Of a DNA stretch of 64,000 bases, positions 24,729-34,335 are shown in pieces. Numbering within the stretch: the stretch's first letter is position 1; the number at the start of each line of letters is the position of its first letter. Position numbers and translations under genes: made by a program. The notes below the pieces were generated by a model that made no database searches, was not told the DNA's origin, and saw only the letters and a list, made by a program, of their open reading frames with translations. Source of the DNA: Synergistaceae bacterium (GTDB lineage: Bacteria > Synergistota > Synergistia > Synergistales > Aminobacteriaceae); contig JAHDKT010000028.1 in assembly GCA_018436725.1 (NCBI GenBank), positions 1 through 64,000 of the forward strand. The letters run 5' to 3'.

Positions 24729-25220
24729 GTGAACATTCTTAAAAAACTGCTCTATCACGTGGACGATATCGTCGCGTCCATCGCCCTGATCATCCTCGTC
24801 GGGAGCACGATCCTCGGCGTCTTCTACAGGTATGCGCTGAGCGATCCGCTCACTTGGGTGGAGGAGGTCAGTCTCCTCTGCGTCGTCTGGTTCGTCTTCA
24901 TCGGCGGAAGCTCGGCCACCAAACGGAACGCCCATGTGGGCATCGACTTCGTCATCGCGCTCTTCCCGCTCGCCGTTCAGAAGCTCGCGTTCATCGTCGT
25001 CCATGCCGTCTGCTACGCATCGCTCTCTTTCATGGCGTGGTGGGGGTGGCTTCTGGCGCTTCAGGCCAAGCTCAAGGTCACGAACATGCTCCGCATCTCG
25101 TACACCTACATCGACCTCGCCGTTCCCATCGGCTGCATACTCATGATGATCCACATGACGCTCCAACTGCGGCGGAACTGGAACATGCTCTCTCCCTCGG
25201 GGAAGGAGGCGTCCCGATGA
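24729..25220 (+). CDS. dctQ: TRAP transporter small permease (DctQ family)
   Basis: This 163-residue inner-membrane protein has four transmembrane helices and the LTWVEEVSLLCVVWFVFIGGS segment typical of DctQ. It forms the membrane complex with DctM. The GTG at 24729 follows TGGAGG by 9 bases; the in-frame TTG at 24702 is less likely. The gene ends inside the dctM start (ATGA). Confidence 0.9.
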   Translation: MNILKKLLYHVDDIVASIALIILVGSTILGVFYRYALSDPLTWVEEVSLLCVVWFVFIGGSSATKRNAHVGIDFVIALFPLAVQKLAFIVVHAVCYASLSFMAWWGWLLALQAKLKVTNMLRISYTYIDLAVPIGCILMMIHMTLQLRRNWNMLSPSGKEASR

Positions 25221-26503
25221 TCGTCTCCCTCACCTTCGCGCTCCTTCTCGTTCTGCTTTTCATCAACGCGCCGGTCTTCGTGGCCATTCTCGGAAGCTCC
25301 ATCTTCTATTTCGTCGCCAACGACGCGCTCTCATGGATGATGATCGTGCAGCGCGCCATCAGCGGACTCGAATCGATCCCCCTCCTCGCCGTTCCCTTCT
25401 TCGTCATGGCGGGCGTCTTCATGAACTACACCGGCATCACCAGCAGAATGATCCGGTTCGCCGAGGTGCTCACCGGGCATCTCCCCGGGGGGCTGGCGCA
25501 GACCAACGTCGTGTTGAGCACGCTCATGGGCGGGCTCTCCGGCTCGTCCCTCGCGGACGCGGCGATGCAGTCGAAGATACTGGTGCCGGAGATGGAGAAG
25601 CGCGGGTACGGCAAGGCCTTCTCCTCGGCGGTCACGGGCGCCTCCGCGCTGATCACGCCCATCATCCCGCCGGGAATCGCGCTGATCATCTACGGCTTCG
25701 TCGGCAATGTCTCCATCGGGCGGCTCTTCCTGGCCGGAGTCTTTCCCGGCATCATGACGTGCCTCTTCATGATGGTTGTCGTGCACTTCATCTCGAAGAA
25801 GCGCGGCTATCTTCCGATCTACGAAAAGCGTGCGGGCGTGCGCGAGGTTTTTCGCGCCTTCCGCGAGGCGTCCTGGGCGCTGCTGCTCCCCGTCGTCATC
25901 GTCGGGGGGATACGTTTCGGCGTCTTCACGCCCACGGAAGCGGGCTCGATCGCGATTCTCTATTCGCTGGTGCTGGGGACGATCGTCTACAGGGAGATGA
26001 CGCTCCACGACCTGCGGACCGGCCTCATCGAGACCGTCACCACGACCGCCTCCATCATGCTCATCATCGGGGCCGCGTCGGCCTTCGCCTGGATTCTTAC
26101 ATGGGAGCGTGTCCCCCAGATCGCGGCCAACTGGGTGCTCTCGGTCGTCTCCAGCCCCGGAATGTTCCTTCTGCTCATCAATATCTTTCTGCTCATCGTG
26201 GGGATGTTCATCGAGGGAAACGCCGCGATGCTCGTCCTCATCCCGATCTTCATGCCCATGGTCAAAGGGCTTGGGATCGACGAGGTGCACTTCGGGCTGG
26301 TCTTCATCTTCAACATGGCAGTCGGTTCGCTGACGCCGCCGATGGGGACCGTCATGTTCACCACGTGTTCCATCACGGGGGCGAAGATAGGGGAGTATAT
26401 CAGAGAGTCCGTTCCGTTCTACCTGATCCTGCTCTTCTGCCTCTTCCTGATAACCTATTTCCCGCAGATTTCGCTCTTTCTGCCGAATCTGCTGTTCAAT
26501 TGA
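25217..26503 (+). CDS. dctM: TRAP transporter large permease (DctM family)
   Basis: This 428-residue transmembrane permease has about 12 helices and the family motifs SAVTGASALITPIIPPGIALIIYG, PTEAG and NMAVGSLTPPMGT. It couples Na+ (or H+) flow to uptake of the acid delivered by DctP. The ATG overlaps the dctQ stop. An alcohol dehydrogenase follows after 33 bases. Confidence 0.94.
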   Translation: MIVSLTFALLLVLLFINAPVFVAILGSSIFYFVANDALSWMMIVQRAISGLESIPLLAVPFFVMAGVFMNYTGITSRMIRFAEVLTGHLPGGLAQTNVVLSTLMGGLSGSSLADAAMQSKILVPEMEKRGYGKAFSSAVTGASALITPIIPPGIALIIYGFVGNVSIGRLFLAGVFPGIMTCLFMMVVVHFISKKRGYLPIYEKRAGVREVFRAFREASWALLLPVVIVGGIRFGVFTPTEAGSIAILYSLVLGTIVYREMTLHDLRTGLIETVTTTASIMLIIGAASAFAWILTWERVPQIAANWVLSVVSSPGMFLLLINIFLLIVGMFIEGNAAMLVLIPIFMPMVKGLGIDEVHFGLVFIFNMAVGSLTPPMGTVMFTTCSITGAKIGEYIRESVPFYLILLFCLFLITYFPQISLFLPNLLFN

Positions 26504-26536
26504 CGGAAACGTATAGATATCGAGGAGATGACTGAA

Positions 26537-27556
26537 ATGAAAGCGTTTTGTATCGACGAACCGGGGAAGTATTCTTTCAAAGAGATTCCCGAGCCCGTTC
26601 TCAAGGAGGGCGAAGTGCTTCTCCGCGTGAAAAAAGTGGGCTACTGCGGCAGCGACCTGAACACATGGCGCGGCCTGAATCCTCTGGTCAGGTACCCCCG
26701 CATTCCCGGGCACGAGATCAGCGGCGTCGTTGAGAAGACCGCGCCCGGCGTTCCCGGCTCCATCCGCGTCGGCGACGTCGTCACCGCCATGCCGTACACG
26801 AGCTGCGGGAAGTGCTGGTCGTGCCTGAGCGGCCGCCCCAACGCCTGCAAGAACAACGAGACGCTGGGAGTACAGCGCGAAGGCGCGCTGACCGAGTTCG
26901 TCGCGTTGCCGTGGGAGAAGATCGTCGACGGCAAAGGACTCGGCCTGAGGGAACTGGCGATCGTCGAACCCCTCGCCATAGGCATCCACGCGGGAAAACG
27001 CTGCGCTCCGAAAGAGGGGGAGTTCATGCTCGTCTTCGGCTGCGGCATGATCGGGATCGGGGCGATCGCGGAGGGGATACGGGCCGGGGCGAAGGTCATC
27101 GCGGTGGATGTGGACGATGACAAGCTCGGAATGGTCCGCGCCATCGGGGCGACGCATACTGTGAACTCCAGAAAGGAAAATCTCGCGGAGCGCGTCGCGG
27201 AGATCACCGGCGGACACGGTCCGGCGGTCGTTCTTGAGGCCATAGGCCTTCCGGAGACCTTCGTGCAGGCGGTGGACCTCGTCGCCTACTCGGGGCGGGT
27301 GGTGTTCGTGGGGTACGCAAAAGCCCCCGTGACTTTCGACACGAAGTATTTCATCCTGAAGGAGATCTCCATCAGGGGCTCCAGAGGGTCGGGACGCCCC
27401 GACTTCGAGCAGGCGATCGGTCTGCTGCTCTCCGGCGCCTTCCCGGTCGACCGCCTGATTTCGGCCGAATTCCCCTTCGAAGACGCGGGCAAGGCGATGG
27501 AGCGGTGGCACGCCAATCCCGGCGTCGTCTCAAGGATGCTCGTCGGTCTGGAGTGA
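26537..27556 (+). CDS. Zinc-binding alcohol dehydrogenase (idonate/threonine dehydrogenase-like)
   Basis: This 339-residue medium-chain dehydrogenase has catalytic zinc ligands in GYCGSD, GHEISG and IVEPLAI, a structural-zinc segment with CGKCWSCLSGRPNAC, and the nucleotide-binding VFGCGMIGIGA. It probably oxidises a sugar acid such as idonate or galactonate, given its neighbours. GAGGAG is 9 bases before the ATG at 26537; the ATG at 26528 abuts that site. Confidence 0.88.
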   Translation: MKAFCIDEPGKYSFKEIPEPVLKEGEVLLRVKKVGYCGSDLNTWRGLNPLVRYPRIPGHEISGVVEKTAPGVPGSIRVGDVVTAMPYTSCGKCWSCLSGRPNACKNNETLGVQREGALTEFVALPWEKIVDGKGLGLRELAIVEPLAIGIHAGKRCAPKEGEFMLVFGCGMIGIGAIAEGIRAGAKVIAVDVDDDKLGMVRAIGATHTVNSRKENLAERVAEITGGHGPAVVLEAIGLPETFVQAVDLVAYSGRVVFVGYAKAPVTFDTKYFILKEISIRGSRGSGRPDFEQAIGLLLSGAFPVDRLISAEFPFEDAGKAMERWHANPGVVSRMLVGLE

Positions 27557-27564
27557 GGCGCACC

Positions 27565-28680
27565 ATGAAGATCACCAAGGCGGAGACCTGGTTCTGCCGC
27601 CGCGACAGAAACTACTTCGACAGCGCGCGCACCGGCGGCGCTCCCATGCCGTGGGACGTCGTCGTGCTGCGCCTCTCCACCGAAGAGGGATTCTCCAGCG
27701 TCGTGAGCTTTCTGGGAGCGAGGTCGGGTCTGGTGACGGAAGCCTACCTTCATGAGAACATTCTGCCCGTGGTGCTCGGCAGAGATGCGCACGAGCGGGA
27801 AGCGATCTGGCACGAATTCTGGAATCTCGACCGTCATCTGGCCTTCTTCCCCGTCTATCTTCCCGGGCCGGTGGACGTCGCGCTCTGGGAGCTTGCCGCG
27901 CTCCAGGCAGGCCTGCCGCTCTACCGCTATATCGGCGCCTGCCGGACGTCGCTTCCGGTGTACGCCAGCGGTCTCTTCCACAATACCGCGGAGGAGTACG
28001 TCGCGGAGGGGAAAAAGTACGCAGCGGACGGCATCGCAGCCTACAAAGCGCATCCGTGCGGCCCGTGGCGGAAGGACATGGAGATCGCCGAGGCGCTTCG
28101 CGAAGGGTTGGGGAAGGAAGCGATCCTGCTCTCCGATCCGGTGGCGGAGTACACACTCGAAGAGGCCATCCGGGTGGGGCGGCATCTTGAGACCCTGGAC
28201 TTCCTCTGGCTCGAGGAGCCCTTCCGCGACTTCGAGCTGACGAAGTATAAAAAGCTCTGCGACGCGCTCGATCTCCCCGTGGCGGCGACCGAGACCACCA
28301 GGGGCGCGCACTGGGGCGTGGCGCAGGCCATCGTTCACGGCGGCGTGGACATCGTCCGGGCGGACGTGTCGTGGAAGAACGGCGTGACGGGGACGCTCAA
28401 GATAGCCCATCTCGCCGAGGCGTTCGGCCTCAACTGCGAGGTCCACACCACCACGATGGGGCTGATGGACCTTGCGAACGTGCATGTCTCCTGCGCTATC
28501 CGGAATTGCGAGTACTTCGAGTATTTCGTCCCGGAGGAGAATTTCCGTTTTCCGCTGCAGCGTCCTCTCGAAATCCTGGAAGGGCGTATCGCCGTCCCGG
28601 AAGCCCCCGGTATCGGAGGGGAGATCGACTGGGACGGAGTCGACCGCATGTGCGTTTCGCACAGAGTATCGTCGCTCTAG
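27565..28680 (+). CDS. Enolase-superfamily dehydratase-like enzyme with K-x-H motif
   Basis: This 371-residue mandelate racemase/muconate lactonizing family protein has a two-domain layout. Visible active-site elements are AYKAH on the second barrel strand (Lys-x-His instead of the usual Lys-x-Lys), metal ligands in LLSDP, WLEEPF and AATETT, and an Asp-His pair in VRADVS and EVHTTTMG. A His in place of the second Lys suggests acid-sugar dehydration rather than epimerisation, but the substrate is not known. It starts 8 bases after the dehydrogenase. Confidence 0.82.
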   Translation: MKITKAETWFCRRDRNYFDSARTGGAPMPWDVVVLRLSTEEGFSSVVSFLGARSGLVTEAYLHENILPVVLGRDAHEREAIWHEFWNLDRHLAFFPVYLPGPVDVALWELAALQAGLPLYRYIGACRTSLPVYASGLFHNTAEEYVAEGKKYAADGIAAYKAHPCGPWRKDMEIAEALREGLGKEAILLSDPVAEYTLEEAIRVGRHLETLDFLWLEEPFRDFELTKYKKLCDALDLPVAATETTRGAHWGVAQAIVHGGVDIVRADVSWKNGVTGTLKIAHLAEAFGLNCEVHTTTMGLMDLANVHVSCAIRNCEYFEYFVPEENFRFPLQRPLEILEGRIAVPEAPGIGGEIDWDGVDRMCVSHRVSSL

Positions 28681-28702
28681 CACACGAAAGGATGAATGCA
28701 TA

Positions 28703-29776
28703 ATGTCCGCTATTTCCGATGTCCGGATCTACCGCGCGGTTTCTCCTTTGAGCCGCCCGATCGCGGACGCCACGCACTCTCTCTCCGAAATCTCCTTCTA
28801 CGTCGTGGAAGCGGAGACGGAATGCGGCGTCGTCGGTCAAGGCTATATTCTCTCCTTCCACTATTCTCCGGGCGCCATCGCCGGGGCGCTGAAGGATATA
28901 CGCTCGATCGCCGCAGGGCTTGCGCCGAATGAAACGGGAGTGCTCGCCCGAAAGGCCGCCTCCGAGCACGAGTATTTCGGTCACGAGGGGATCCAGAAGT
29001 GGGCCCTTGCCGCGGTGAACGTAGCCATGTGGGACTGCTGGGGGAGAACCCTCGGCGTTCCTGTCTGGAAGCTGCTCGGAACGTGCGTGTCGCGGGTTCC
29101 GGTCTACGGCAGCGGAGGTTGGCTCTCCTACTCCGTCGAAGAGCTTCTCGACGAGGTTCTGGGGTATGTGAAGCGCGGCTTCCAGGCCGTCAAGATCAAG
29201 GTCGGGGGGGGCGTGGAGAAGGATCTGGAGCGTCTACGGAAGGTCCGCGAAGCTGTGGGATCAGGAGTGAAGATCATGATGGACGCCAACCAGGGGATGA
29301 CCCTTCAGGACGCCCTCCTGCTCTCGCGCAAGGCGGAAGCGCTGGATATCTTCTGGTTCGAGGAGCCGATCGACCACAGGGACTACGAGGGGTACGCCAT
29401 TCTCAGAAGCCGGAGCGCCATATCGCTCGCCATGGGGGAGCGAGAGTACGGTATCGAAGCGCTCAAGGCGCTCGCCGACCGTCGGGCGCTCGACCTCTGG
29501 CAGCCCGACCTCATCCGCATCGGCGGCGTGGAAGAGTGGCTCCGCTCCGCGGCGTACGCCGGAGCCTGCCATATCCCCGTTCTTCCGCACTACTACAAGG
29601 ACTACGACGTGCCGCTTCTCTGCACCATCCCGAACGGCGTCGGAGCCGAGTCCTTCGACTGGATCGACGGCATCATCGACAACACGATGCGTATCGAGGA
29701 CGGGTACGCCTATCCGCGTTCCGGGGCTGGGTGGGGGTTCTCGTTCAGAAGGGATGCTCTGACCCCGATAGAGTAG
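28703..29776 (+). CDS. Enolase-superfamily enzyme with K-x-K motif
   Basis: This 357-residue protein is a second mandelate racemase-group enzyme, clearly different from its neighbour. It keeps VKIKVGG (Lys-x-Lys), metal ligands MMDANQG, WFEEP and MGERE, and the Asp/His pair of WQPDLIR and VLPHYYKD. It could be a sugar-acid dehydratase or an epimerase. AAAGGATG precedes the ATG at 28703. It ends the sugar-acid operon just before a terminator. Confidence 0.85.
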   Translation: MSAISDVRIYRAVSPLSRPIADATHSLSEISFYVVEAETECGVVGQGYILSFHYSPGAIAGALKDIRSIAAGLAPNETGVLARKAASEHEYFGHEGIQKWALAAVNVAMWDCWGRTLGVPVWKLLGTCVSRVPVYGSGGWLSYSVEELLDEVLGYVKRGFQAVKIKVGGGVEKDLERLRKVREAVGSGVKIMMDANQGMTLQDALLLSRKAEALDIFWFEEPIDHRDYEGYAILRSRSAISLAMGEREYGIEALKALADRRALDLWQPDLIRIGGVEEWLRSAAYAGACHIPVLPHYYKDYDVPLLCTIPNGVGAESFDWIDGIIDNTMRIEDGYAYPRSGAGWGFSFRRDALTPIE

Positions 29777-29784
29777 CTTGTCCG

Positions 29785-29822
29785 CTCCCCCGCTTCTCCG
29801 AGAAGGCGGGGGAGTTTTTTTA
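29785..29822 (+). terminator. Rho-independent terminator of the sugar-acid operon
   Basis: CTCCCCCGC (29785-29793) pairs with GCGGGGGAG (29806-29814), followed by at least seven T. Confidence 0.92.
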
Positions 29823-29851
29823 TAATGAATCCGCCATTCCGCGCCGCCTGG

Positions 29852-29879
29852 TTGCTTGTGAGGGAATCAAATATATACT
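29852..29879 (+). promoter_or_regulatory. Promoter of the hybrid histidine kinase (TTGCTT-16-TATACT)
   Basis: The -35 is TTGCTT at 29852-29857 and the -10 TATACT at 29874-29879, about 50 bases before the start codon. Confidence 0.55.
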
Positions 29880-29927
29880 ATCATGCGGTGAGACGCCGCG
29901 TGCGACCGGGTAGGGGAGGGAGATTCC

Positions 29928-32192
29928 ATGTTTTTCGATATCAGAGGCATTGTCCTTTTCTGGTTGGTCATCAACGTAATGCTCACCGTGACGAATATCG
30001 CCATGTACTTCCGCTACCGGAAGCGCTTCGAAGGGCTCCTCTTCTGGTCCGTGCACATGGTCCTTCAGGTAACGGGTATGACCTTCATCTTTCTTCGAGG
30101 GTTCATACCCGGTTTTGTCTCCGTCTTTCTCGCCAACGGGATTCTCGCCCTGGGTGCGCTCTCGCTTCTCGTCGGGCTCGAACTGTTTGTGGACAGGCGG
30201 GGGCGGCATGGTTTCAACCTCGCGGCGATCGCGGCCTATCTTTCGGTCATGGCCTGTTTCTACTGGGTTCGCCCCGACCTTGCGGTGCGTACAGTCGCGA
30301 CGTCCGCTCTGCATGCCGCCATTGCGTTTCAGATCTGCGTGTTGCTGCTCCGGCGGGTTCCTTGCGGCCTGCGGGATATCACGCGCATTACCGGGCTCGT
30401 GGCGGGCGTCTATGCAACGGTGCATTTTACCAGAATGTGTTTTTTGCTCTTCGTCCCGCCGGAGACGAACGAGATGTTCCGCTCCGGTTTTGTGGACTCG
30501 CTCTTTCTCTCCTGCATCCTGACGCTGGAAATAGCCTTGAGGCTCGCCATCATCATGATGCTCTTGCGCCGACTGCTCGAAACCCTCGAACGGACCACGG
30601 CGGAAGCGGAGAGAATGGCCGTCGCGGCGCAGACCGCGAGCAGGGCGAAGAGCGAGTTTCTGGCGAATATGAGCCACGAGATACGGACGCCCATGAACGG
30701 CATTCTGGGAATGACGGGCTTGCTGCTCGAAACGAATCTGACCGATGAACAGCGAAGCCGCGCCGAGGTCGTTCGTTCGAGCGGAGAGCATCTTCTCAGG
30801 ATTCTCGACGATATCCTGGACTTCTCGAAAATCGAAGCCGGAAGACTTGATCTGGAGGTCGTGGAATTCGATCTGCGCGTCGTGCTCGAAGAAATCCTCT
30901 CCATCATGGGGCCGCGCATCGGGGAGAAAGGGCTGCGACTGCGTCTTTCCATAGATACGGACGTGCCTTCCTCGCTGAGGGGAGATCCCTTGCGCCTTCG
31001 TCAGGTATTGAACAACCTGGCGGACAACGCGATAAAATTCACAGCGCAGGGAGAGGTCTCCATCTCGGTAGAGGTCGCCGGGGAGGGAGCGGCGGACGTC
31101 GCGCTCCGATTTGAGGTGCGCGACACGGGTATCGGCATCCCGTTGGAGAAGCAGGGGGCGCTCTTCGAGAAGTTCAGCCAGGTGGATGCCTCGACGACGA
31201 GGCAATACGGAGGCACAGGCCTTGGCCTGGCCATCTCCAAAAGACTTATCGAGATGATGGGCGGAGAGATCGGCGTGACAAGCGCGGAAGGCCGGGGCTC
31301 GGAGTTTTGGTTTCTTGCGCGCTTCGGGAAGGCATCCGAAACGTGGCGCGTTCTTCCTGCGGGAGAGCGGGCGGACATGAACCCGCTTACTGCGGCGCAG
31401 ACGCGAGCGCGTCTTCTTGTCGCGGAGGACAACAGCACCAACCTCCAGGTCGCGCTGGGCCTTTTGAAAGGGTTGGGGCTGCATGCGGACGCGGCGGCGG
31501 ACGGGGCGGAGGCTGTAGAGGCGATGCGAAAGCATCCGTACGACCTGGTGCTGATGGACTGTCAGATGCCCCGGATGGACGGATACGAAGCGACGCGAAG
31601 GATCCGTTCAATGGAGGGCCCCGTTGGCGCTGTCCCGATTATCGCCATGACGGCCCATGCGATGCCGGGGGACAGGGAGAAGTGCTTGCGGGCGGGGATG
31701 AACGACTACATCTCCAAACCGATAGCGCCACGCCTCTTCGTCGAAGTACTTCGGCGCTGGCTCCCTTCGGGGGAAGACGCTCCCGAAGAAGCCCGGATCC
31801 CCGAGGAAACAGCCGCAGAGAGAAGCGCCCCGGCTGTTTCAGGGCAGGAGCATGAGTTCGCGTCTCGGGTATGGGACAGGACCCTTCTGCTGGAACGGGT
31901 GCTGGGAGATGAAGTCTTGGCCGAAGATGTTCTCGCCGGTTTTTTAAGCGATCTGCCGGAGAGGCTTGCCGCTCTTGAGCGGGCTGTGGCGGCCGGCGAC
32001 TGCGCCGAGGCGGCGAACCTCGGTCACAGCTTGAAAGGGGCTGCCGGCAGCGTCTCCGCGGAAGCCTTGATGGTTGTCGCGATGGAGATGGAGAAGAAAG
32101 CGAGAGAGGGAGATCTTCACGCTCTCGGGAATATTCTGCCCGCTGTGATGTGGGAATATGAACGGTTGAAGTCGGCGCTTGAAAAGGAGTAG
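29928..32192 (+). CDS. Membrane hybrid sensor histidine kinase with REC and HPt domains
   Basis: This 754-residue protein has six or seven transmembrane helices (about 1-210) and a short coiled coil. A HisKA domain follows with His250 in [10 protein letters not shown]. The ATPase domain has intact N (NLADNAIKF), G1 (DTGIGI) and G2 (GGTGLGL) boxes. A receiver domain follows with Asp544 in LMDCQMP, and a C-terminal HPt domain with His700 in GHSLKGAAG. It can therefore carry a full internal phosphorelay; no cognate response regulator with an output domain is adjacent. The membrane part resembles 7TM-type sensors, and its signal is unknown. Confidence 0.92.
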   Translation: MFFDIRGIVLFWLVINVMLTVTNIAMYFRYRKRFEGLLFWSVHMVLQVTGMTFIFLRGFIPGFVSVFLANGILALGALSLLVGLELFVDRRGRHGFNLAAIAAYLSVMACFYWVRPDLAVRTVATSALHAAIAFQICVLLLRRVPCGLRDITRITGLVAGVYATVHFTRMCFLLFVPPETNEMFRSGFVDSLFLSCILTLEIALRLAIIMMLLRRLLETLERTTAEAERMAVAAQTASRAKSEFLANMSHEIRTPMNGILGMTGLLLETNLTDEQRSRAEVVRSSGEHLLRILDDILDFSKIEAGRLDLEVVEFDLRVVLEEILSIMGPRIGEKGLRLRLSIDTDVPSSLRGDPLRLRQVLNNLADNAIKFTAQGEVSISVEVAGEGAADVALRFEVRDTGIGIPLEKQGALFEKFSQVDASTTRQYGGTGLGLAISKRLIEMMGGEIGVTSAEGRGSEFWFLARFGKASETWRVLPAGERADMNPLTAAQTRARLLVAEDNSTNLQVALGLLKGLGLHADAAADGAEAVEAMRKHPYDLVLMDCQMPRMDGYEATRRIRSMEGPVGAVPIIAMTAHAMPGDREKCLRAGMNDYISKPIAPRLFVEVLRRWLPSGEDAPEEARIPEETAAERSAPAVSGQEHEFASRVWDRTLLLERVLGDEVLAEDVLAGFLSDLPERLAALERAVAAGDCAEAANLGHSLKGAAGSVSAEALMVVAMEMEKKAREGDLHALGNILPAVMWEYERLKSALEKE

Positions 32193-32229
32193 ATGGAAAG
32201 AGGCTCCGGGTCTTTGCACGAAGAGTACC

Positions 32230-32264
32230 CCGGCAGGGACCGGAGCAGGCTCGTTCCCTGCCGG
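32230..32264 (+). other. Hairpin without T-run upstream of a secreted-protein gene
   Basis: CCGGCAGGGA (32230-32239) pairs perfectly with TCCCTGCCGG (32255-32264). No T-run follows; it ends 12 bases before the ribosome site of the next gene. Confidence 0.5.
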
Positions 32265-32283
32265 ATGTGAAGGGAGGAAGATC

Positions 32284-32766
32284 ATGATTCGACGTGTGTT
32301 CTCTTTGTTGGTGGCGGGCGTTCTGTTTCTCGTTCTCTGCACCGTCTCTTCGGAGGCGACGGAACAAACGGAGAATGAGTATTGCAACGCGCGCTTCGGT
32401 TTCTGTTTTTCGTATCCGGCGTATTTCGAAATGGATCCGCCTCCGGCCAACGACGATGGACGTATCCTGCGCGACGGCAACGGGTGCGTTGTGACGGCGT
32501 GGGGAGGGTACAACGTTCTTGAAGAGACGCTTGCGGAAGCGATGGCGTCGCGGAGCGAGGATTTCGACACCGTCACCTACGAAGCCAAGGGGAAAAATTG
32601 GTTCGTCCTTTCGGGGTACAGAGGGAGCGATATCGTCTATCTCAAGCTCTGGGTGGGGCGGGATGCTGTCAACGGCGTGGAGATGACGTACCCCTCGGCG
32701 TTGAAAAAAGAGTACGATCGGATCGTGACGAAGATCGTCCGTTCGTTCCGGCCGGGAGAGTTGTAG
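32284..32766 (+). CDS. Small secreted protein of unknown function
   Basis: This 160-residue protein has a signal peptide (about 1-26). The mature part starts with a Cys pair (EYCNARFGFCFSYP), the pattern seen in small exported beta-rich domains, and ends with KEYDRIVTKIVRSFR. I do not recognise a function. GGGAGGAAG precedes the ATG at 32284. It is downstream of the sensor kinase and may be co-transcribed with it. Confidence 0.65.
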   Translation: MIRRVFSLLVAGVLFLVLCTVSSEATEQTENEYCNARFGFCFSYPAYFEMDPPPANDDGRILRDGNGCVVTAWGGYNVLEETLAEAMASRSEDFDTVTYEAKGKNWFVLSGYRGSDIVYLKLWVGRDAVNGVEMTYPSALKKEYDRIVTKIVRSFRPGEL

Positions 32767-32785
32767 CCTTTTTGCGGACGCCGGA

Positions 32786-32826
32786 AAAAAGAAGCGCGGA
32801 GAGGTGTATGCCGCCGCGCTTCTTTC
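32786..32826. terminator. Bidirectional terminator between convergent genes
   Basis: GAAGCGCGG (32791-32799) pairs with CCGCGCTTC (32814-32822), with an A6 run on the left and T-rich sequence on the right. Confidence 0.7.
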
Positions 32827-32833
32827 GCTCTTT

Positions 32834-34015
32834 CTAGCCCAGTGTGCCGAGAGCGAGCGCGATGCGCTCCATCCCGTCCTTCAGCAGCGCCCTCGGCGTG
32901 GCGATGTTGATCCTCGCGAAGCCCTCGCCGCCGGTTCCGAACCAGTGTCCGCCGTCGAGCGCCACCTTGCCCTTCTCCACGAGCAGCTTCTCCAGTTCCC
33001 GGCCGGAGAGTTTCATGGCTCGGCAGTCGAGCAGCGGGACGTACGTTCCCTCGGGACGGAGCATGGAGACGGTTGGAAGATGCTCCGCCAGAAAGGCGTC
33101 GATATAATCCAGGTTGCCTTCGAGGTACTCGAGAAGCGCGTCGAGCCACGCGTCTCCCTTGGTGTACGCCGCTTCAAGCGCGGCGCCGCCGAAGACGTTT
33201 CCGCCGTCGATATGGACGAAATCGATGACGGCCTGATAGTTGTCGCGCAACCTTTTCGAGGGGATGACGACGGCTGCGGTGGCGAGGCCCGCGATGTTGA
33301 AGGTTTTGCTCGGGGCGACGGTGGTGATGGTGCTCTCCCTCATCGCGTCGGAGACGTCGGCGAGCGGCGTATGTTTCACGCCCTTGTACAGAATGTCGCA
33401 ATGAATCTCGTCGGAGACGACCACGACGCCTCTCGCGGCGCAGATCGCCCCGAACTTCTCCAGTTCCTCCCTGCTCCAGACGCGCCCCACGGGGTTGTGC
33501 GGCGAGCAGAGGAAAACGAGCTTGACCGCGGAGTCGTCCAGCTTCTTCTCCAGGTCCTCGAAGTCCATCTCGAAACGTCCGTTGACCAGTTTCAATGGGT
33601 TTTCCACGACGGTGCGGCCTCTCCCCTTGATAGTGGAGAAGAAGGGGTAGTAGACGGGGGGCTGGACAAGAATTCCCTCTCCGGGCTGGGTAAAGGCCAT
33701 GATGGCGGCGGCGAGCGCGGGGACGACCCCCGGAGCGTGGCGGATCCACTCGGTGCGAATTTCCCAGCCGTGCCGGCGCCGGAACCACCCTGCGATCGCC
33801 TCGCGGTACGGTTCGAAACGGCGGGTATAGCCGTAAATCCCGTGGTCCACGCGCTCCCGAAGGGCTTCGATCACCTCCGGGGGCGCTTTGAAATCCATAT
33901 CGGCAACCCACATCGGAAGCAGGTCGTTGGATCCGAAGAGAGGCTCCATACCGTCCCACTTGGCGCAGTCGGTATTTTTTCTGTCGATTACAGTGTCGAA
34001 GTCGTAGCGTGCCAT
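32834..34015 (-). CDS. patB: MalY/PatB-family cystathionine beta-lyase / C-S lyase
   Basis: This 393-residue fold-type I PLP enzyme has MWVADMDFKAPPEV at the N-terminus, YGYTRR, LCSPHNPVGR, VSDEIHCD, and the PLP lysine in APSKTFNIAG. Relatives split cystathionine or other sulfur-linked amino acids to pyruvate, ammonia and a thiol. A single gene transcribed leftward from an extended -10 promoter. No MalY-type sugar genes are nearby, so a role in sulfur amino acids is preferred. Confidence 0.92.
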   Translation of the reverse strand: MARYDFDTVIDRKNTDCAKWDGMEPLFGSNDLLPMWVADMDFKAPPEVIEALRERVDHGIYGYTRRFEPYREAIAGWFRRRHGWEIRTEWIRHAPGVVPALAAAIMAFTQPGEGILVQPPVYYPFFSTIKGRGRTVVENPLKLVNGRFEMDFEDLEKKLDDSAVKLVFLCSPHNPVGRVWSREELEKFGAICAARGVVVVSDEIHCDILYKGVKHTPLADVSDAMRESTITTVAPSKTFNIAGLATAAVVIPSKRLRDNYQAVIDFVHIDGGNVFGGAALEAAYTKGDAWLDALLEYLEGNLDYIDAFLAEHLPTVSMLRPEGTYVPLLDCRAMKLSGRELEKLLVEKGKVALDGGHWFGTGGEGFARINIATPRALLKDGMERIALALGTLG

Positions 34016-34050
34016 AATGCAAACCTCGCTTTCAAAAAATCGTTGATACT

Positions 34051-34059
34051 ATCATATCA
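34051..34059 (-). promoter_or_regulatory. Extended -10 promoter (TGA-TATGAT) of the PatB-like gene
   Basis: On the minus strand TGATATGAT lies about 35 bases before the start codon. It overlaps a short TGATA/TATCA inverted repeat. Confidence 0.4.
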
Positions 34060-34335
34060 TTTTCGATGTGGAGGAAGAAGCGTGTCCCTCATAAATAAAG
34101 GCCTTCTTTTTTTAAAAAAAGAGTATATTTCAGTGTTTTGTGCTCAGAACGAGACGCTTGGTGTACGGAGCGCATTCTCATCTCCCGCAGCGTTGCGGAA
34201 TACCCCATTTTCTCCTAACCGCACGTCCGCAAGAGAGTTCTTGAGAATCATATTCTTCCAATTCTGAAGTCACGCCCTCCCTCTTGTAGGAATGAGAAAG
34301 AAGTGGTAGTCTGATAGCCCAATCGTTCTTCTCTC
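34060..34335. other. Intergenic stretch without recognised gene
   Basis: About 275 bases between divergent genes. They are noticeably more AT-rich than the surroundings, with T/A runs near 34105 and a small CCGCA/TGCGG hairpin near 34190. I looked for a cobalamin riboswitch before the B12-dependent reductase and did not see a B12-box. Confidence 0.5.

Noticed and set aside
25331-27511. Minus-strand open frame of over 700 codons opposite the TRAP permease and dehydrogenase
   Set aside because: Extremely rich in Asp/Glu/His/Arg, no motif, and antisense to well-identified genes.
34060-34335. Cobalamin riboswitch before the B12-dependent reductase
   Set aside because: No B12-box or adjacent conserved elements were found, and the best signals here are NrdR-like boxes.
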